Positions 47,783-56,979 of a stretch of 64,000 nt of DNA are shown one piece after another (position 1 is the stretch's first letter; every line of letters starts with the position of its first letter). The stretch is from contig JAUCQB010000213.1 of assembly GCA_030372985.1 (NCBI GenBank), positions 40,686 to 104,685 on the forward strand, read 5' to 3'. The notes under the pieces were generated by a model. That model was not told where the DNA came from. It saw only the letters and a program-made list of their open reading frames with translations, and searched no databases. The translations under genes were made by a program, and so were the position numbers. The stretch is from Phycisphaerae bacterium (GTDB taxonomy: Bacteria; Planctomycetota; Phycisphaerae; UBA1845; PWPN01).

Positions 47783-48922
47783 CTACCTGAGCAGGTTCTC
47801 GAACAGGTACAAACCGCTTTTTCCGGGGGCGATGATGTCGATGTCGCCGTCGCCGTCGATATCGGCCGCGGCCGGGGCGATGCCCAGGCCCGCCGGGCCG
47901 CCTTCGGCGATGACGTGGCGGGTCCATTGTTGCCTGGCGATGTCGAAACCGTACCAGTAGATCACTCTGGGATCATTGGCCCCGGGGTCCTTGCCGTTGT
48001 GGGCGTGATAGCGCTTGCCGACGATCAGTTCCATCCGGCCGTCGTTGTTGATGTCGGCCAGAATCGGGGCGTGGGCCTGCGACCAGCTCTTGTCCATTTC
48101 GTGTCTGGACCAGATGCGCTGACCAAGGGCGTTGCGACCTTGCTCCATCCAGTAGAGCCCGTAACCGTGCCCGATGCCCCAGATCAGGTCGAGATCGCCG
48201 TCGGCGTCGATATCGTGCACCAGAATGGGAATGCTCGCGTCTCCCAGGTCGAATTCGGCGTGCCAGACCCACTCGGCCTTGGGGTCGGCCGGGTGCTCGG
48301 CCCAACCCTTGCCGCCGACCAGGTCGTTGCGCCCGTCGCGGTTGATGTCTCCGACGCCGATGCCCGGACCGATGGCATCCTTGGGCAGCGGGTGTCTGAT
48401 CCAGTTCACGCCCTGGGGCATCTGCGGGTCTCGTTTGAACTCATACCATCCCGGCTCACCGTCAAAGATGTTGGGGACGATGTCCGTTTGACCGTCGCCG
48501 TTGACGTCGAAGCCGAAGGCGGTCTCGAAGTGGCCGGGATCTTCGATCTTGATGACCTCGAACGGCTTGTTGCTGTCGCACGGGTGGCGGACCCACGAGA
48601 TCTGCTTGTTGTGCCAGGCGACCGTGACATGGTCGATCCAGCCGTCGCCATCCACGTCAACGGGGATGTTGGCGAAGTCATAGTAGTAGTTGTCCTGCTC
48701 GGGGATGTCGCGGATGAAGTGCTTTTTCCATGCCGGGGCTTCGTACCAGAAGCCGCCGCTGATAATGTCAAGCCTGCTGTCGTTGTTCATGTCGCAGACG
48801 CCGGCTGCCTCGAAGCGGGACTCGGCGTTGAGCGTATGCATCTTGAAGGCCACCTCCCGCTGCTGCGCACAGCCGACCAGGAGTACCGCAGCGGGAACCC
48901 AGATCATCAGGCGAATCAACAT
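47783..48922 (-). CDS. VCBS/FG-GAP repeat lipoprotein
   Basis: 379 residues from the ATG at 48922 (AAGGAG 8 nt upstream). The signal peptide ends at the lipobox LLVGC. At least six FG-GAP-like calcium loops follow, about 50 residues apart: DMNNDSRLDII, DVDGDGWIDHV, DVNGDGQTDIV, DINRDGRNDLV, DIDADGDLDLI, DINNDGRMELI and DIDGDGDIDII. They should fold as a seven-bladed propeller. Such proteins bind ligands or carbohydrates at the surface; no catalytic residues are seen. Monocistronic. Confidence 0.9.
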   Translation of the reverse strand: MLIRLMIWVPAAVLLVGCAQQREVAFKMHTLNAESRFEAAGVCDMNNDSRLDIISGGFWYEAPAWKKHFIRDIPEQDNYYYDFANIPVDVDGDGWIDHVTVAWHNKQISWVRHPCDSNKPFEVIKIEDPGHFETAFGFDVNGDGQTDIVPNIFDGEPGWYEFKRDPQMPQGVNWIRHPLPKDAIGPGIGVGDINRDGRNDLVGGKGWAEHPADPKAEWVWHAEFDLGDASIPILVHDIDADGDLDLIWGIGHGYGLYWMEQGRNALGQRIWSRHEMDKSWSQAHAPILADINNDGRMELIVGKRYHAHNGKDPGANDPRVIYWYGFDIARQQWTRHVIAEGGPAGLGIAPAAADIDGDGDIDIIAPGKSGLYLFENLLR

Positions 48923-49074
48923 CGTTCTGCTCCTTCCTCGCACGGGATTCGTTCATCTGAGTCCAAGAAGGCCGCAAAGTCAATGATTGTTGTTTTCTGT
49001 CGCCATGAGGGATCTCGGGCTTTTCCCCTGCGCGATCGCCGCTATGATATGCTCATTCCAATGAGGGCGGCTCA

Positions 49075-50421
49075 ATGTGGCGTGGTCCGGCACGAAGTGT
49101 GATGTTGGCGAAGGTTTCTTTGCTGCTCGCGGCGTGGCTTCTGGCCACCTCCGGCTGCGAACCGCCACAGCAGCCCCTCTGGCCCGGTCAGGCTCCCAAG
49201 CAGCAGACCAAGCCTCAGCCCAAAGCGCAGACCCGGCCTGGTCCCCAGCCCAAGGCTCGGGTCACGCCCGCTCCTTCGCCACGCCCGGTTGTGCCGCCGT
49301 TGGTTGACACTTGGCCCCCGAGGGCGGTGTGGGTGCCGCGGGACATCTACAAGTCGCCCCGGCAAATCGCCGCGCTGATGGAAGCGACCAAGCAGGCGGG
49401 CCTGAACACGGTGCTCTTTCAGGTGCGAGGCCATGCCGCCGCCTATTACTTCTCTGCCATCGAGCCGTTCGCGTACGAGTTTCCGCCGGGCGGACCGGGC
49501 TTTGACCCACTGGCTGTGGCCTGTCACGAAGCCCACACGCGCGGTTTGGCCATCCACGCATGGGTCAACATGATGCCCGCCTGGGCCGGCGACAAGCCCC
49601 CGGATGACCCCAAACACCTTTACCATGCACACCCCGAGTGGTTCTTGTACGACCAGAAGGGCAGGCGGCAGCCGCTCAACGGCTGGTACGTGAGCCTGAA
49701 TCCTTGTCTTCCCGAGGTGCGCAGTTATCTGGTGAGCATCTGTCGTGAAATCGTGACACGCTATCCTGTTGACGGCCTGCACCTTGACTACATCCGGTTC
49801 CCGACCGACCAGTCGCCCAGAGGCAGCGACTATCCCCATGACGCCCGCACCTTGGAGCTCTATCGCCAAGCGACCGGGCTTAAGCCCTGGAGCAACCGCA
49901 AGGCCTGGTCGCAGTGGCGGACGTACCAGGTGACGCATCTGGTGTGGGAGGTTCACAGCATGGTCAAACGCGAGAGGCCGAAGGTTTTCCTGACCGTCGC
50001 CTGCCCGCCGGACCTCCCGACAGCCAGGAAAAACTACTTCCAGGATGGACCGCTGTGGCTGCGCTCAGGTTATGTGGACGGCGTCTTTCTGATGAACTAC
50101 ACCTCCAGCCATAAGACTTTCCGCAACCGGCACGAATCCTGGCAGCGCGAGGCCGGCGGCCGACGGGTCGCCGCGGGAATCGGGATCTACATGCACGGGT
50201 CCGATGCCACCTCGCTGGAGCAACTGAAGATGGCCCGGCAGTGGGGCGGCGGCTTCGCGTTCTTCTCTTCCCCTTACCTGTTCAGCGGATGGCCCACGAG
50301 CCAGAAACGGCTGGCGACGCTCAAGCCGACGCTGCTGGAAATGAAAGCAGCGGCCATGCAGAGTCTGCCGCGGCGGACTCCGCCTGCCGCTCCCGGCAGG
50401 GCCGTGCCTCAGGTGCCGTGA
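49075..50421 (+). CDS. Lipoprotein with glycosyl-hydrolase-like 10 (GHL10, COG1649) domain
   Basis: 448 residues, GAGGG 8 nt before the ATG. A signal peptide ends at the lipobox ATSGC, followed by a Pro/Gln/Lys-rich linker to about residue 75. The GHL10 barrel covers ~80-400: RAVWVPRDIYKSPRQIAALM, GLNTVLFQVRGHAAAYY, LAIHAWVNMMPAW, HPEWFLYDQKGR, VDGLHLDYIRFP and VFLMNYTSSHKTF. The conserved Asp of DGLHLDYIRFP is the likely catalytic or binding residue. GHL10 proteins such as Escherichia coli DigH cut denuded peptidoglycan glycans, so a wall-remodelling role is plausible. Confidence 0.88.
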   Translation: MWRGPARSVMLAKVSLLLAAWLLATSGCEPPQQPLWPGQAPKQQTKPQPKAQTRPGPQPKARVTPAPSPRPVVPPLVDTWPPRAVWVPRDIYKSPRQIAALMEATKQAGLNTVLFQVRGHAAAYYFSAIEPFAYEFPPGGPGFDPLAVACHEAHTRGLAIHAWVNMMPAWAGDKPPDDPKHLYHAHPEWFLYDQKGRRQPLNGWYVSLNPCLPEVRSYLVSICREIVTRYPVDGLHLDYIRFPTDQSPRGSDYPHDARTLELYRQATGLKPWSNRKAWSQWRTYQVTHLVWEVHSMVKRERPKVFLTVACPPDLPTARKNYFQDGPLWLRSGYVDGVFLMNYTSSHKTFRNRHESWQREAGGRRVAAGIGIYMHGSDATSLEQLKMARQWGGGFAFFSSPYLFSGWPTSQKRLATLKPTLLEMKAAAMQSLPRRTPPAAPGRAVPQVP

Positions 50422-50488
50422 GAATCTCTCGCTGGGGGCTCAGGGAAAAGCCCGTAGGTCGCCCTCTTGCCGGTTGGGGCGTTGCGAC

Positions 50489-51664
50489 TCAGGGAACCAG
50501 TGGCGCCAGCGGATCGCACTCGTCGCCGATGCCGTCGCCGGTGGAGTCAAGCTGGTCACCGTTCGGCGTGTCCGGGCAGTTGTCGATGCTGTCGCACACG
50601 TCGTCGTTGTCGCGGTCGCCCTCGGGGAAACGCGTCAGGCGGATTTCGTAGGACTTGAGCGTGCTTTTCGAGTCGCCGCAGGATCCGCCTGAGCAGCACT
50701 CGCTACAGTCGAAGACTTCGGGCACGTCGTCCGACAGGTTGACGTCCAGCCGGTCGTTCCCGTTCGGGTCCCAGTGGTACGTTCCCTTCAGGTCCAGGAA
50801 GACGGAGCCCGGATGGTCGACCAGGACATCTTCGTCTTCCGGGATGCCGTTGCCGCCGGAACACTGATACTCGCCGGTGTACTTGGTGGTCAGATGCACC
50901 TGCTGCCCGTCGTCCGGAGGGTTGATGATCAGCGTGACCGTGACGTCAACGTCGCGCTCGCGCCACGGGTAGAAGGTCAGGGTTTCGGCGTCGAAATCGT
51001 AGTACCATTCAGGGTCGAATCCCTCCGGCCAGCCGAACGTGTAGAGCTCGATCTGGGGATGGTCGATGGCCCAGGAATCGTGCAGCTCCTCGATATCATC
51101 CTGGAGGAGCAGGCACTTGGACGGGTAGTTCTCGACATGGCGGGTATTCACCTCGTCGTAGGTCACCTTTCCGGTTGCCTCGAATACCGGGAACCAGTGC
51201 CAGAGTGCCTCATCCCGCAGCAGCACGGTGGCGTTGACCGCAGTCCGCTCATCCTGCCTGCCGCTGTGCTCCTTGGGGCAGCCGGCGGCTGCGTCGCCGC
51301 AAGTCCACTCCCATTCGCGGACACGGTGTTCCTCTATGAGGATGGTGCCCGACCACACCCCGCATCGCCGCTTGTTCTCGGGATAGACCTTGGTGCCGTT
51401 GTCCGGCCACGGATCCGTTCCTCCGTCCCCGCCACCACCGCCACCGCCCGACGAGTCTTCACACGTGTCCCCGACGCCATCGTCATCGGCGTCGAGTTGG
51501 TCGGTGTTGGCGTCGTCAGGACAATTGTCGGCCGCGTCCTGGATGCCGTCACTGTCCCGATCTCCCGTGACGACGGGTCCGGGTTCACACGGTCCCGTTT
51601 GGCCCGAGATTAGAACACTCAGAACAACAAGCGACAGGACACTCCAGACTCTTGCGCGCAGCAT
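50489..51664 (-). CDS. Secreted protein with thrombospondin type 3 calcium repeats at both ends
   Basis: 391 residues. The signal peptide (VWSVLSLVVLSVLISGQTGP) is followed by a calcium-binding repeat block (DRDSDGIQDAADNCPDDANT, DADDDGVGDTCED) and a Gly-rich linker. A matching block closes the protein (DRDNDDVCDSIDNCPDTPNG, STGDGIGDECDP). The unique middle (~95-335) is Cys-containing and beta-rich (CGVWSGTILIEEHRVREWEW, VHLTTKYTGEYQCSGG). No enzyme motif was recognised. Having the repeats at both ends is unusual, since most place them only at one side. Confidence 0.8.
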   Translation of the reverse strand: MLRARVWSVLSLVVLSVLISGQTGPCEPGPVVTGDRDSDGIQDAADNCPDDANTDQLDADDDGVGDTCEDSSGGGGGGGDGGTDPWPDNGTKVYPENKRRCGVWSGTILIEEHRVREWEWTCGDAAAGCPKEHSGRQDERTAVNATVLLRDEALWHWFPVFEATGKVTYDEVNTRHVENYPSKCLLLQDDIEELHDSWAIDHPQIELYTFGWPEGFDPEWYYDFDAETLTFYPWRERDVDVTVTLIINPPDDGQQVHLTTKYTGEYQCSGGNGIPEDEDVLVDHPGSVFLDLKGTYHWDPNGNDRLDVNLSDDVPEVFDCSECCSGGSCGDSKSTLKSYEIRLTRFPEGDRDNDDVCDSIDNCPDTPNGDQLDSTGDGIGDECDPLAPLVP

Positions 51665-51915
51665 TGTAATGATCCCCCCTGAATGTGGTTTTCTCGACTC
51701 ACTTGACGCATGTCCATCCGGGACACGCTGTTCCCATTGTACAGCGTTCCGTCCCTATGCGCCTATCCTCAGCCGCGTTTGCTCAATGTGCGGCAAACAG
51801 AGCTGGACTGTTTGAGCCTTTGCCCCGTCCAGGCGACGTTATCCAGCAGATCTCGCCCGGGGCATCAACCTGGATGTCGGCCCGCCGCACGGCCGCGTCG
51901 TTTTCAGCCGTAGTC

Positions 51916-52494
51916 TTATAGTTTCAGGAAATTGTCAATCAGCTTGTGGCCTTCGACCGTCAGAAAGCTCTCGGGGTGGAACTGGACGCCCTCGATGGGC
52001 ATGCTCTTGTGACGTATGCCCATGATCTCGTCGTCGAGAGCGTCGACCGTGCGGGCGGTGACCACAAAATCAGGATGCAGGGTGTCCGGCTTGATCACCA
52101 GCGAGTGGTAACGCGTTGCGGTGAACGGATTGGCCATGCCGACGAACAGGCCCTTGCCGTCGTGCTGAATCTCGCTGGTCTTGCCGTGCATCAGCCGCCT
52201 GGCCCGGACGATCTCGCCGCCGAAGGCGTATCCGATCGACTGGTGGCCGAGGCAGACGCCAAGGATGGGTATCTTTCCGGCGAAGTGCTTGACCACATCG
52301 ACGCTGATGCCCGCCTCCCGGGGCGTACACGGCCCCGGCGAGATGATGATGTGATCGGGCCTGTCCGCCTCGATCTGCTCAAGGGTGACCTTGTCGTTGC
52401 GATAGACCTTCATCTCGCGCGTGCGATCCAGCTCCCCGATCCGCTGCACGAGGTTGTAAGTGAACGAGTCATAGTTGTCGATCAGCACGATCAT
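51916..52494 (-). CDS. Anthranilate / aminodeoxychorismate synthase glutaminase component
   Basis: 192 residues, the normal length of TrpG/PabA. Class I amidotransferase residues are all present: DNYDSFTYNLVQ at the start, oxyanion loop SPGPCTPREAGIS, nucleophile Cys81 in ILGVCLGHQSIGYAFGG, and His173/Glu175 in GVQFHPESFLT. It supplies ammonia from glutamine to a chorismate-binding partner for tryptophan and/or folate. The partner subunit (TrpE/PabB) is not in the window, so trpG and pabA cannot be told apart. Confidence 0.93.
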   Translation of the reverse strand: MIVLIDNYDSFTYNLVQRIGELDRTREMKVYRNDKVTLEQIEADRPDHIIISPGPCTPREAGISVDVVKHFAGKIPILGVCLGHQSIGYAFGGEIVRARRLMHGKTSEIQHDGKGLFVGMANPFTATRYHSLVIKPDTLHPDFVVTARTVDALDDEIMGIRHKSMPIEGVQFHPESFLTVEGHKLIDNFLKL

Positions 52495-52679
52495 GCATTC
52501 AGCGTAGAAATGTGTCCCTCTGTTGTCAACGCGGTCTTGCCGGCTACACTGGTGCCGTCGTTTCAGGAGTGGTCTCTGATCGCGTTGCTTGCCGAGCCGA
52601 GGGGCCTGCCCTCTCGGTATTCATCGAATCTAGAAAAAACCGGCGGGCAAGCCTGCCGGGTTATCGGGAGAGTCGGAGA

Positions 52680-53903
52680 ATGAGCACAACAACTGCGAGT
52701 ATCAGTCGTCCAGCGATTCTGTGGGTGGCGGTTGTCGGCTTGCTGATGGCCGGTTGCGGCGGCAAAACCTCTCGCCCGCAGGTGACCAGCACAACAAAGG
52801 AGACGACCGTGGCCAAGATGGAATTCTCGATGTCGGCCGAGCGGGCCAACGATACGCGATTGGAGCCGCTGCGCTACCTCGAACAATACGGGAAAGACCA
52901 CCCGCCGCAATTGGCGTTTGCGGCGAAAGACGCCGCCGAGTGGAAGCGATGGCGGCGCGAGCTTCGCAAGCGGCTGTCGGACACCATCGGTCTGCGGGGA
53001 ATGGACGACTCGATGAAGCCGGCGACCGAGCCGCGCAAGCTGCGCGTGACCGCCGGCCCGGTGGCCCAGTGTGACGGTTACAGTCGCATGGCGTTCACCG
53101 TTGAGACGGGCAGGGGCCTGTACGCGCCGGCATTCCTTCTGGTTCCCGACGGTCTCAAGGAGCCGCGTCCCGCAATCCTTTGCAGCCACGGCCACGGCAT
53201 CGGCATGAATGAATTGGTCGCGCTCACCGAGAAGGGCGAACCGCGCCAGTACAAGGAGGGTTACCAGCACGATTTCGCCATCCAGGCGGTCAAAGCCGGT
53301 TTCGTGACCCTGGTCTTTGACCAGATGGGTTTCGGCAGGCGCCGCGACATCGACTTTCACAAGCAGCAGAACATGTGGAACCACTGCGAGCAGCCGAGCA
53401 AGAACGCCCTGCACTGGGGGCTGAGCATGACCGGTATTCGTGTCTGGGACGCCATGCGCATGATCGACTTCCTGCAGAGCCGTCCCGAGGTTGACGCGAA
53501 ACGAATCGGCACGGTCGGCATCAGCGGCGGAGGCCTGGTCACGCAGTTTACCGCGGCGCTGGACGACCGGATCAAGGCCGCCTGCGTGAGTGGATTCTGC
53601 AATCGTTTCGAGGCGTGTATCCTGTCGATTCACCACTGCATCGATAATTACGTTCCGGGCCTTGGACCGCTGGCGAACAACGATGACGTTGCCTGTCTGA
53701 TAGCCCCCAAACCGCTGTTGATCGAGGCCGGCCGTCAAGACCCGATCTTCCCGATCGCCGCGACCGAGGCGGCCATTCGCCAGCTTCGGCAGTGCTACAA
53801 GGTGGCCGGCGCCCCGGAGGCGCTCGATACTGACATCTTTGACGGTCCACACGAATTCAGCGGGGCCAAAACGTGGGACTTCTTCGGCAGACACCTCAAA
53901 TAG
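52680..53903 (+). CDS. Lipoprotein alpha/beta-hydrolase (acetyl-xylan-esterase-like)
   Basis: 407 residues from the ATG at 52680 (GGGAG 9 nt upstream; an in-frame start at 52512 lacks a site). The lipobox is LLMAGC. Hydrolase elements: AILCSHGHGIGMNELVALTE, VFDQMGFGRR, nucleophile elbow GISGGGLVTQFTAAL, acid LLIEAGRQDPIFP, and a C-terminal His in DGPHEFSG. The pattern fits the abhydrolase_7/COG1073 exported esterases frequent in planctomycetes. Likely deacetylates or de-esterifies glycans in the periplasm. Confidence 0.87.
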   Translation: MSTTTASISRPAILWVAVVGLLMAGCGGKTSRPQVTSTTKETTVAKMEFSMSAERANDTRLEPLRYLEQYGKDHPPQLAFAAKDAAEWKRWRRELRKRLSDTIGLRGMDDSMKPATEPRKLRVTAGPVAQCDGYSRMAFTVETGRGLYAPAFLLVPDGLKEPRPAILCSHGHGIGMNELVALTEKGEPRQYKEGYQHDFAIQAVKAGFVTLVFDQMGFGRRRDIDFHKQQNMWNHCEQPSKNALHWGLSMTGIRVWDAMRMIDFLQSRPEVDAKRIGTVGISGGGLVTQFTAALDDRIKAACVSGFCNRFEACILSIHHCIDNYVPGLGPLANNDDVACLIAPKPLLIEAGRQDPIFPIAATEAAIRQLRQCYKVAGAPEALDTDIFDGPHEFSGAKTWDFFGRHLK

Positions 53904-54309
53904 GCCACAAAAGTCGATAAATCCTTACCAATAAGGCGCTTACGACCTATTCAGTGTGCAGGCCTAGGCCGATTTCGGACGACGGCGGTTTGCGGCGCAT
54001 GTCGGCACCATGCGTATAAGGGAGAGCCTGTGGGAGGGTCTGATGTTCGGGCGAAGGTCCAGGTGCCTCCCACGAGTGGGCTGTTTGACATAAGTGTTTG
54101 TGGCTCTTAGACTAACGTCGGTCAGATGACCTTCAGAGCCTTTGGCGGCGACTGGCCGATTCCGGCAGGCGAGCAGAATAATGTTTATGGGCTGCCGGTG
54201 GCAGTGGGGCCAAGGCATGCTCTTAGCCCGATAACTATGGGAACAGGCGCGTTGCCTGGGGCGGGAACGTGGGCTCGCCTGTCGGGAAACGGGTTTTGGG
54301 CGGATCGGT
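53904..54309 (+). promoter_or_regulatory. Regulatory region of the gsp operon with structured leader
   Basis: TTGACA (54085-54090) and TAGACT (54108-54113) are separated by exactly 17 bp, the best sigma70-type promoter in the window. Transcription would start near 54120, leaving a leader of about 190 nt. The leader contains paired elements such as ACAGGCG...CGCCTGT (around 54244-54288) and GCCGGTGGC/GGGGCC stretches. I did not find the conserved cores of cyclic-di-GMP or cobalamin riboswitches. The 53904-54084 part holds no gene. Confidence 0.6.
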
Positions 54310-55515
54310 ATGGCGACGTTCACGTACAAGGCGAAGACCACGGGCGGTCAGACGGTTACCGGTGTGTTGACCGCCGAGACCGCGCAGGCCGCCATGCGCC
54401 TGCTGGACGAGCGGGCTCTATTCCCGATCAACGTCGCCGAAGGTGGAACCGCTGCCCGCGCGACGATAACGGGTCGCAGGAGGAGGCTCAGGCTTCGCGT
54501 TTTGACCTCCTTTTACAGCCAGCTATCCGACCTGCTCAGAGCGGGCGTGCCGGTTCTCCGAGCGATCGACGTGCTGTCGCGCCAGGGTGCCAACCCGCTG
54601 CTGGCCGAGATTCTCAAGGAAGTCCACAGCGACGTGTCCAGTGGTGAATCGCTGGCCGAGGCGATGAGCAAACACCCTAACGCGTTCAACCACCTGGCGA
54701 TTTCCATGGTGCACGCCGGCGAGCAGGGTGGCTTCCTGGAGGACGTCCTGTCGCGGATCGCGGTTTTCACCGAGCGTCAGGATGAGCTTCGCAACAAGGT
54801 CATCGGGGCGATGATCTACCCGTGCGTGCTGATGCTGGCCGGCGTGTCGGTGGTGATGTTTCTGATGGGGTTCGTGGTACCCAAGATCAAGCCGTTGCTC
54901 GAACGCCAGCAGGTGCCGTGGCTGACGACGGTGATGTTCGCGGTGGGCGATTTCGTCTCCAACCACGGCTGGATCATCCTTGGTGTTGTGGTGCTGCTCG
55001 TGGTCCTGGCGATCGGCCTGACTCGCCGTGAAGAAACCCGGCGCCTCCTGGATCGCTGGAAGCTCCGTTTTCCGGTGCTGGGCCGGATCCTGACCATGGT
55101 GGCCATCTGCCGGTTCTGCCGCATTCTGGGAACGCTGCTGGGCAACGGCGTGACGATTCTGCAGGCTCTGAAGATCTCGAAGGACTCGGCCGGCAATCGC
55201 GTCCTGGCCGAGGCTATCGACCAGGCCGCCGAGAACGTGCAGCGGGGTGAGTCGCTGGCCTCGCGCCTGGGGCGGAGCGGGTTGTTTCCGGCCGACATCG
55301 TGGACATGATCGCGGTGGCCGAGGAGAGCAATAATCTCGATGCCGTGCTGGTGCAGATCGCCGACTCGAACGAGGCTCGCACCAGCCGGATGGTGGATTT
55401 CGGCGTACGACTGCTCGAGCCGCTGCTGCTGATGGTCATGGCGGTCATGGTGTTGATCATCGCGATCGCCTTGCTGGTTCCGATCCTTCGTATGGGTTCG
55501 GCGGGCTTGGGGTGA
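54310..55515 (+). CDS. gspF: Type II secretion / type IV pilus inner-membrane protein GspF
   Basis: 401 residues. An N-terminal T2SSF leader segment (MATFTYKAKTTGGQTVTGVL) precedes two T2SSF domains (~70-195 and ~270-395). Each has the LL-x-G-x-x-x-L-x-A motif: LSDLLRAGVPVLRAIDVLSR and LGTLLGNGVTILQALKISKD. Membrane helices lie near 175, 225 and 380. It is the platform protein that couples the assembly ATPase to pseudopilin insertion. It is first in the operon; the ATPase GspE, often directly upstream, is absent here. Confidence 0.95.
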   Translation: MATFTYKAKTTGGQTVTGVLTAETAQAAMRLLDERALFPINVAEGGTAARATITGRRRRLRLRVLTSFYSQLSDLLRAGVPVLRAIDVLSRQGANPLLAEILKEVHSDVSSGESLAEAMSKHPNAFNHLAISMVHAGEQGGFLEDVLSRIAVFTERQDELRNKVIGAMIYPCVLMLAGVSVVMFLMGFVVPKIKPLLERQQVPWLTTVMFAVGDFVSNHGWIILGVVVLLVVLAIGLTRREETRRLLDRWKLRFPVLGRILTMVAICRFCRILGTLLGNGVTILQALKISKDSAGNRVLAEAIDQAAENVQRGESLASRLGRSGLFPADIVDMIAVAEESNNLDAVLVQIADSNEARTSRMVDFGVRLLEPLLLMVMAVMVLIIAIALLVPILRMGSAGLG

Positions 55516-55628
55516 CAGATGCGAGATTGTTCGGGCGCGCCGGTGTGCCCGGTGACAATACGGGACTGAAAGAACAGGAGAAGTGGTCCGGATCGAAGGC
55601 CGGGCCGGGTCACATAAGGAGTTGATGA

Positions 55629-56078
55629 ATGACACAGGTCAAGAGAGTTCGGAATCGTCGTCGCGGTTTTACGCTGCTCGAGATTCTGGTGGTGGTCGGC
55701 ATTCTGGCACTGCTGGCTGCCTTTGTGGTGCCCAGCCTGATCGGCACGCAGAAGGATGCGTACATCAAGACGACAAAGGCGAATATGGACAGCTTGGCCA
55801 GCGTGATGCAGTTGTTCAATCTGCACATGGGACGCTTTCCAAAGGAACTCGCCGAGCTGAGGGACAAACCCGAAGACGAGGCTGAGGAGGAGAAATGGAA
55901 GGGTCCGTACATCGACAGTCTCGACAAACTCAAGGATGCCTGGGGCCACGAGTTCCAGTATCTCGGAAACGACGAAGCCAAGGCCAACGAGGGCAGCTAC
56001 GACATTTGGAGCCTGGGGCCGGACGGTGAGGACAACACCGACGATGACATCAGGAATTGGGCTGACGATGATGGCTGA
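55629..56078 (+). CDS. gspG: Major pseudopilin GspG
   Basis: 149 residues. The prepilin site RRG|FTLLEILVVVGILALLAA has Glu at +5. The GspG signature continues after the helix (AYIKTTKANMDSLASVMQLF, HMGRFPKELAEL, DAWGHEFQYLG) and ends SYDIWSLGPDGEDNTDDDI, the calcium-binding end typical of GspG. It polymerises into the pseudopilus that pushes substrates through the secretin. Probable residue differences are confined to a short acidic insert (KPEDEAEEEKW). Confidence 0.95.
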   Translation: MTQVKRVRNRRRGFTLLEILVVVGILALLAAFVVPSLIGTQKDAYIKTTKANMDSLASVMQLFNLHMGRFPKELAELRDKPEDEAEEEKWKGPYIDSLDKLKDAWGHEFQYLGNDEAKANEGSYDIWSLGPDGEDNTDDDIRNWADDDG

Positions 56079-56220
56079 TGCGGATGGCCGAAGGCGAAGC
56101 AGTCGGTCGTCCGGGACCCTTGTGCCTCGCCGCGAGCAGGTCACGCGGGTTGACTCCGTGACGGGTCGGGGTCGCTGAAGCGTTGTCGGCCGTCAGCCGC
56201 ACGAGGAATGGAAGGTCACG

Positions 56221-56979
56221 ATGCGTCTTCGAGCTTTTACAATGCTGGAAGTCCTGCTCGTGATTGCCCTCATGGGACTGCTGATGGCCCTGGTCTATCC
56301 CAGTTTCGATTCTGATCGTCGACATCGTTCCCTGACCGAGTCGGCGGAGCGACTGCGGGCCCTGATCGAGATGGCCCACGCCAAGGCGATGCAGGAGGGC
56401 ATTCGTTACCGCATCTCCTTCCCCGGCACGCCGGATCCCAACGACCCCGACGCCGAGACGGAGGTCGACATCCCCTTCGAGACGCTTCAGCCCGACGTGG
56501 TTCGGCAGGTCGATCCGCAGGGCAACCCGGAAGCGTACGGTGGGTTCGATGCCGACTGGAAGAGCCAGCCCATCCTGCAGGCCGGCACGCGCTGCGTTTC
56601 GGTGTTGCCAGGCAAGCCGAGTTATGCCATCAACACCCGCTGGCCGATCGCCGACCCGGGAATGCCTGAGGATAAGACGCAATTCGTGCCGCTGACCCTT
56701 TTCCCGGATGGCACGACCGAATGGGTGACTTTCATCCTCACGGACCTGCCTTTCGAGACGGAGCTTGAGCCTCAGCACTTTACGCGAATTCTGTATCTGA
56801 TTGTCGACGGTCGTACCGGCCACGTGTGGATGCAGCGCGCGATGCTGAACGAGGAGGTCGAGATCATGCATGAGTACAAGGCCGAGCCGATCATGCACGT
56901 TGATTTCGTCAGCCCGGAACCGATCACGGAGGCGAATATCCTGGATATTCGGCGGACCAGAACCGTGGGGTCACAATGA
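56221..56979 (+). CDS. Minor pseudopilin, GspH-like
   Basis: 252 residues. The prepilin segment is RLRA|FTMLEVLLVIALMGLLMA with Glu at +5; the residue before the cut is Ala instead of the usual Gly. The next part (SLTESAERLRALIEMAHAKA, MQEGIRYRISF) matches the GspH/FimT arrangement, and the remaining beta-rich part is longer than usual. It overlaps the next gene by 4 nt (ATGA). Position between GspG- and GspI-like genes supports H. Confidence 0.82.
   Translation: MRLRAFTMLEVLLVIALMGLLMALVYPSFDSDRRHRSLTESAERLRALIEMAHAKAMQEGIRYRISFPGTPDPNDPDAETEVDIPFETLQPDVVRQVDPQGNPEAYGGFDADWKSQPILQAGTRCVSVLPGKPSYAINTRWPIADPGMPEDKTQFVPLTLFPDGTTEWVTFILTDLPFETELEPQHFTRILYLIVDGRTGHVWMQRAMLNEEVEIMHEYKAEPIMHVDFVSPEPITEANILDIRRTRTVGSQ

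Noticed and set aside
53904..54309. Cyclic-di-GMP or cobalamin riboswitch before gspF
   Set aside because: The conserved cores of those classes are not present, though the leader is structured.
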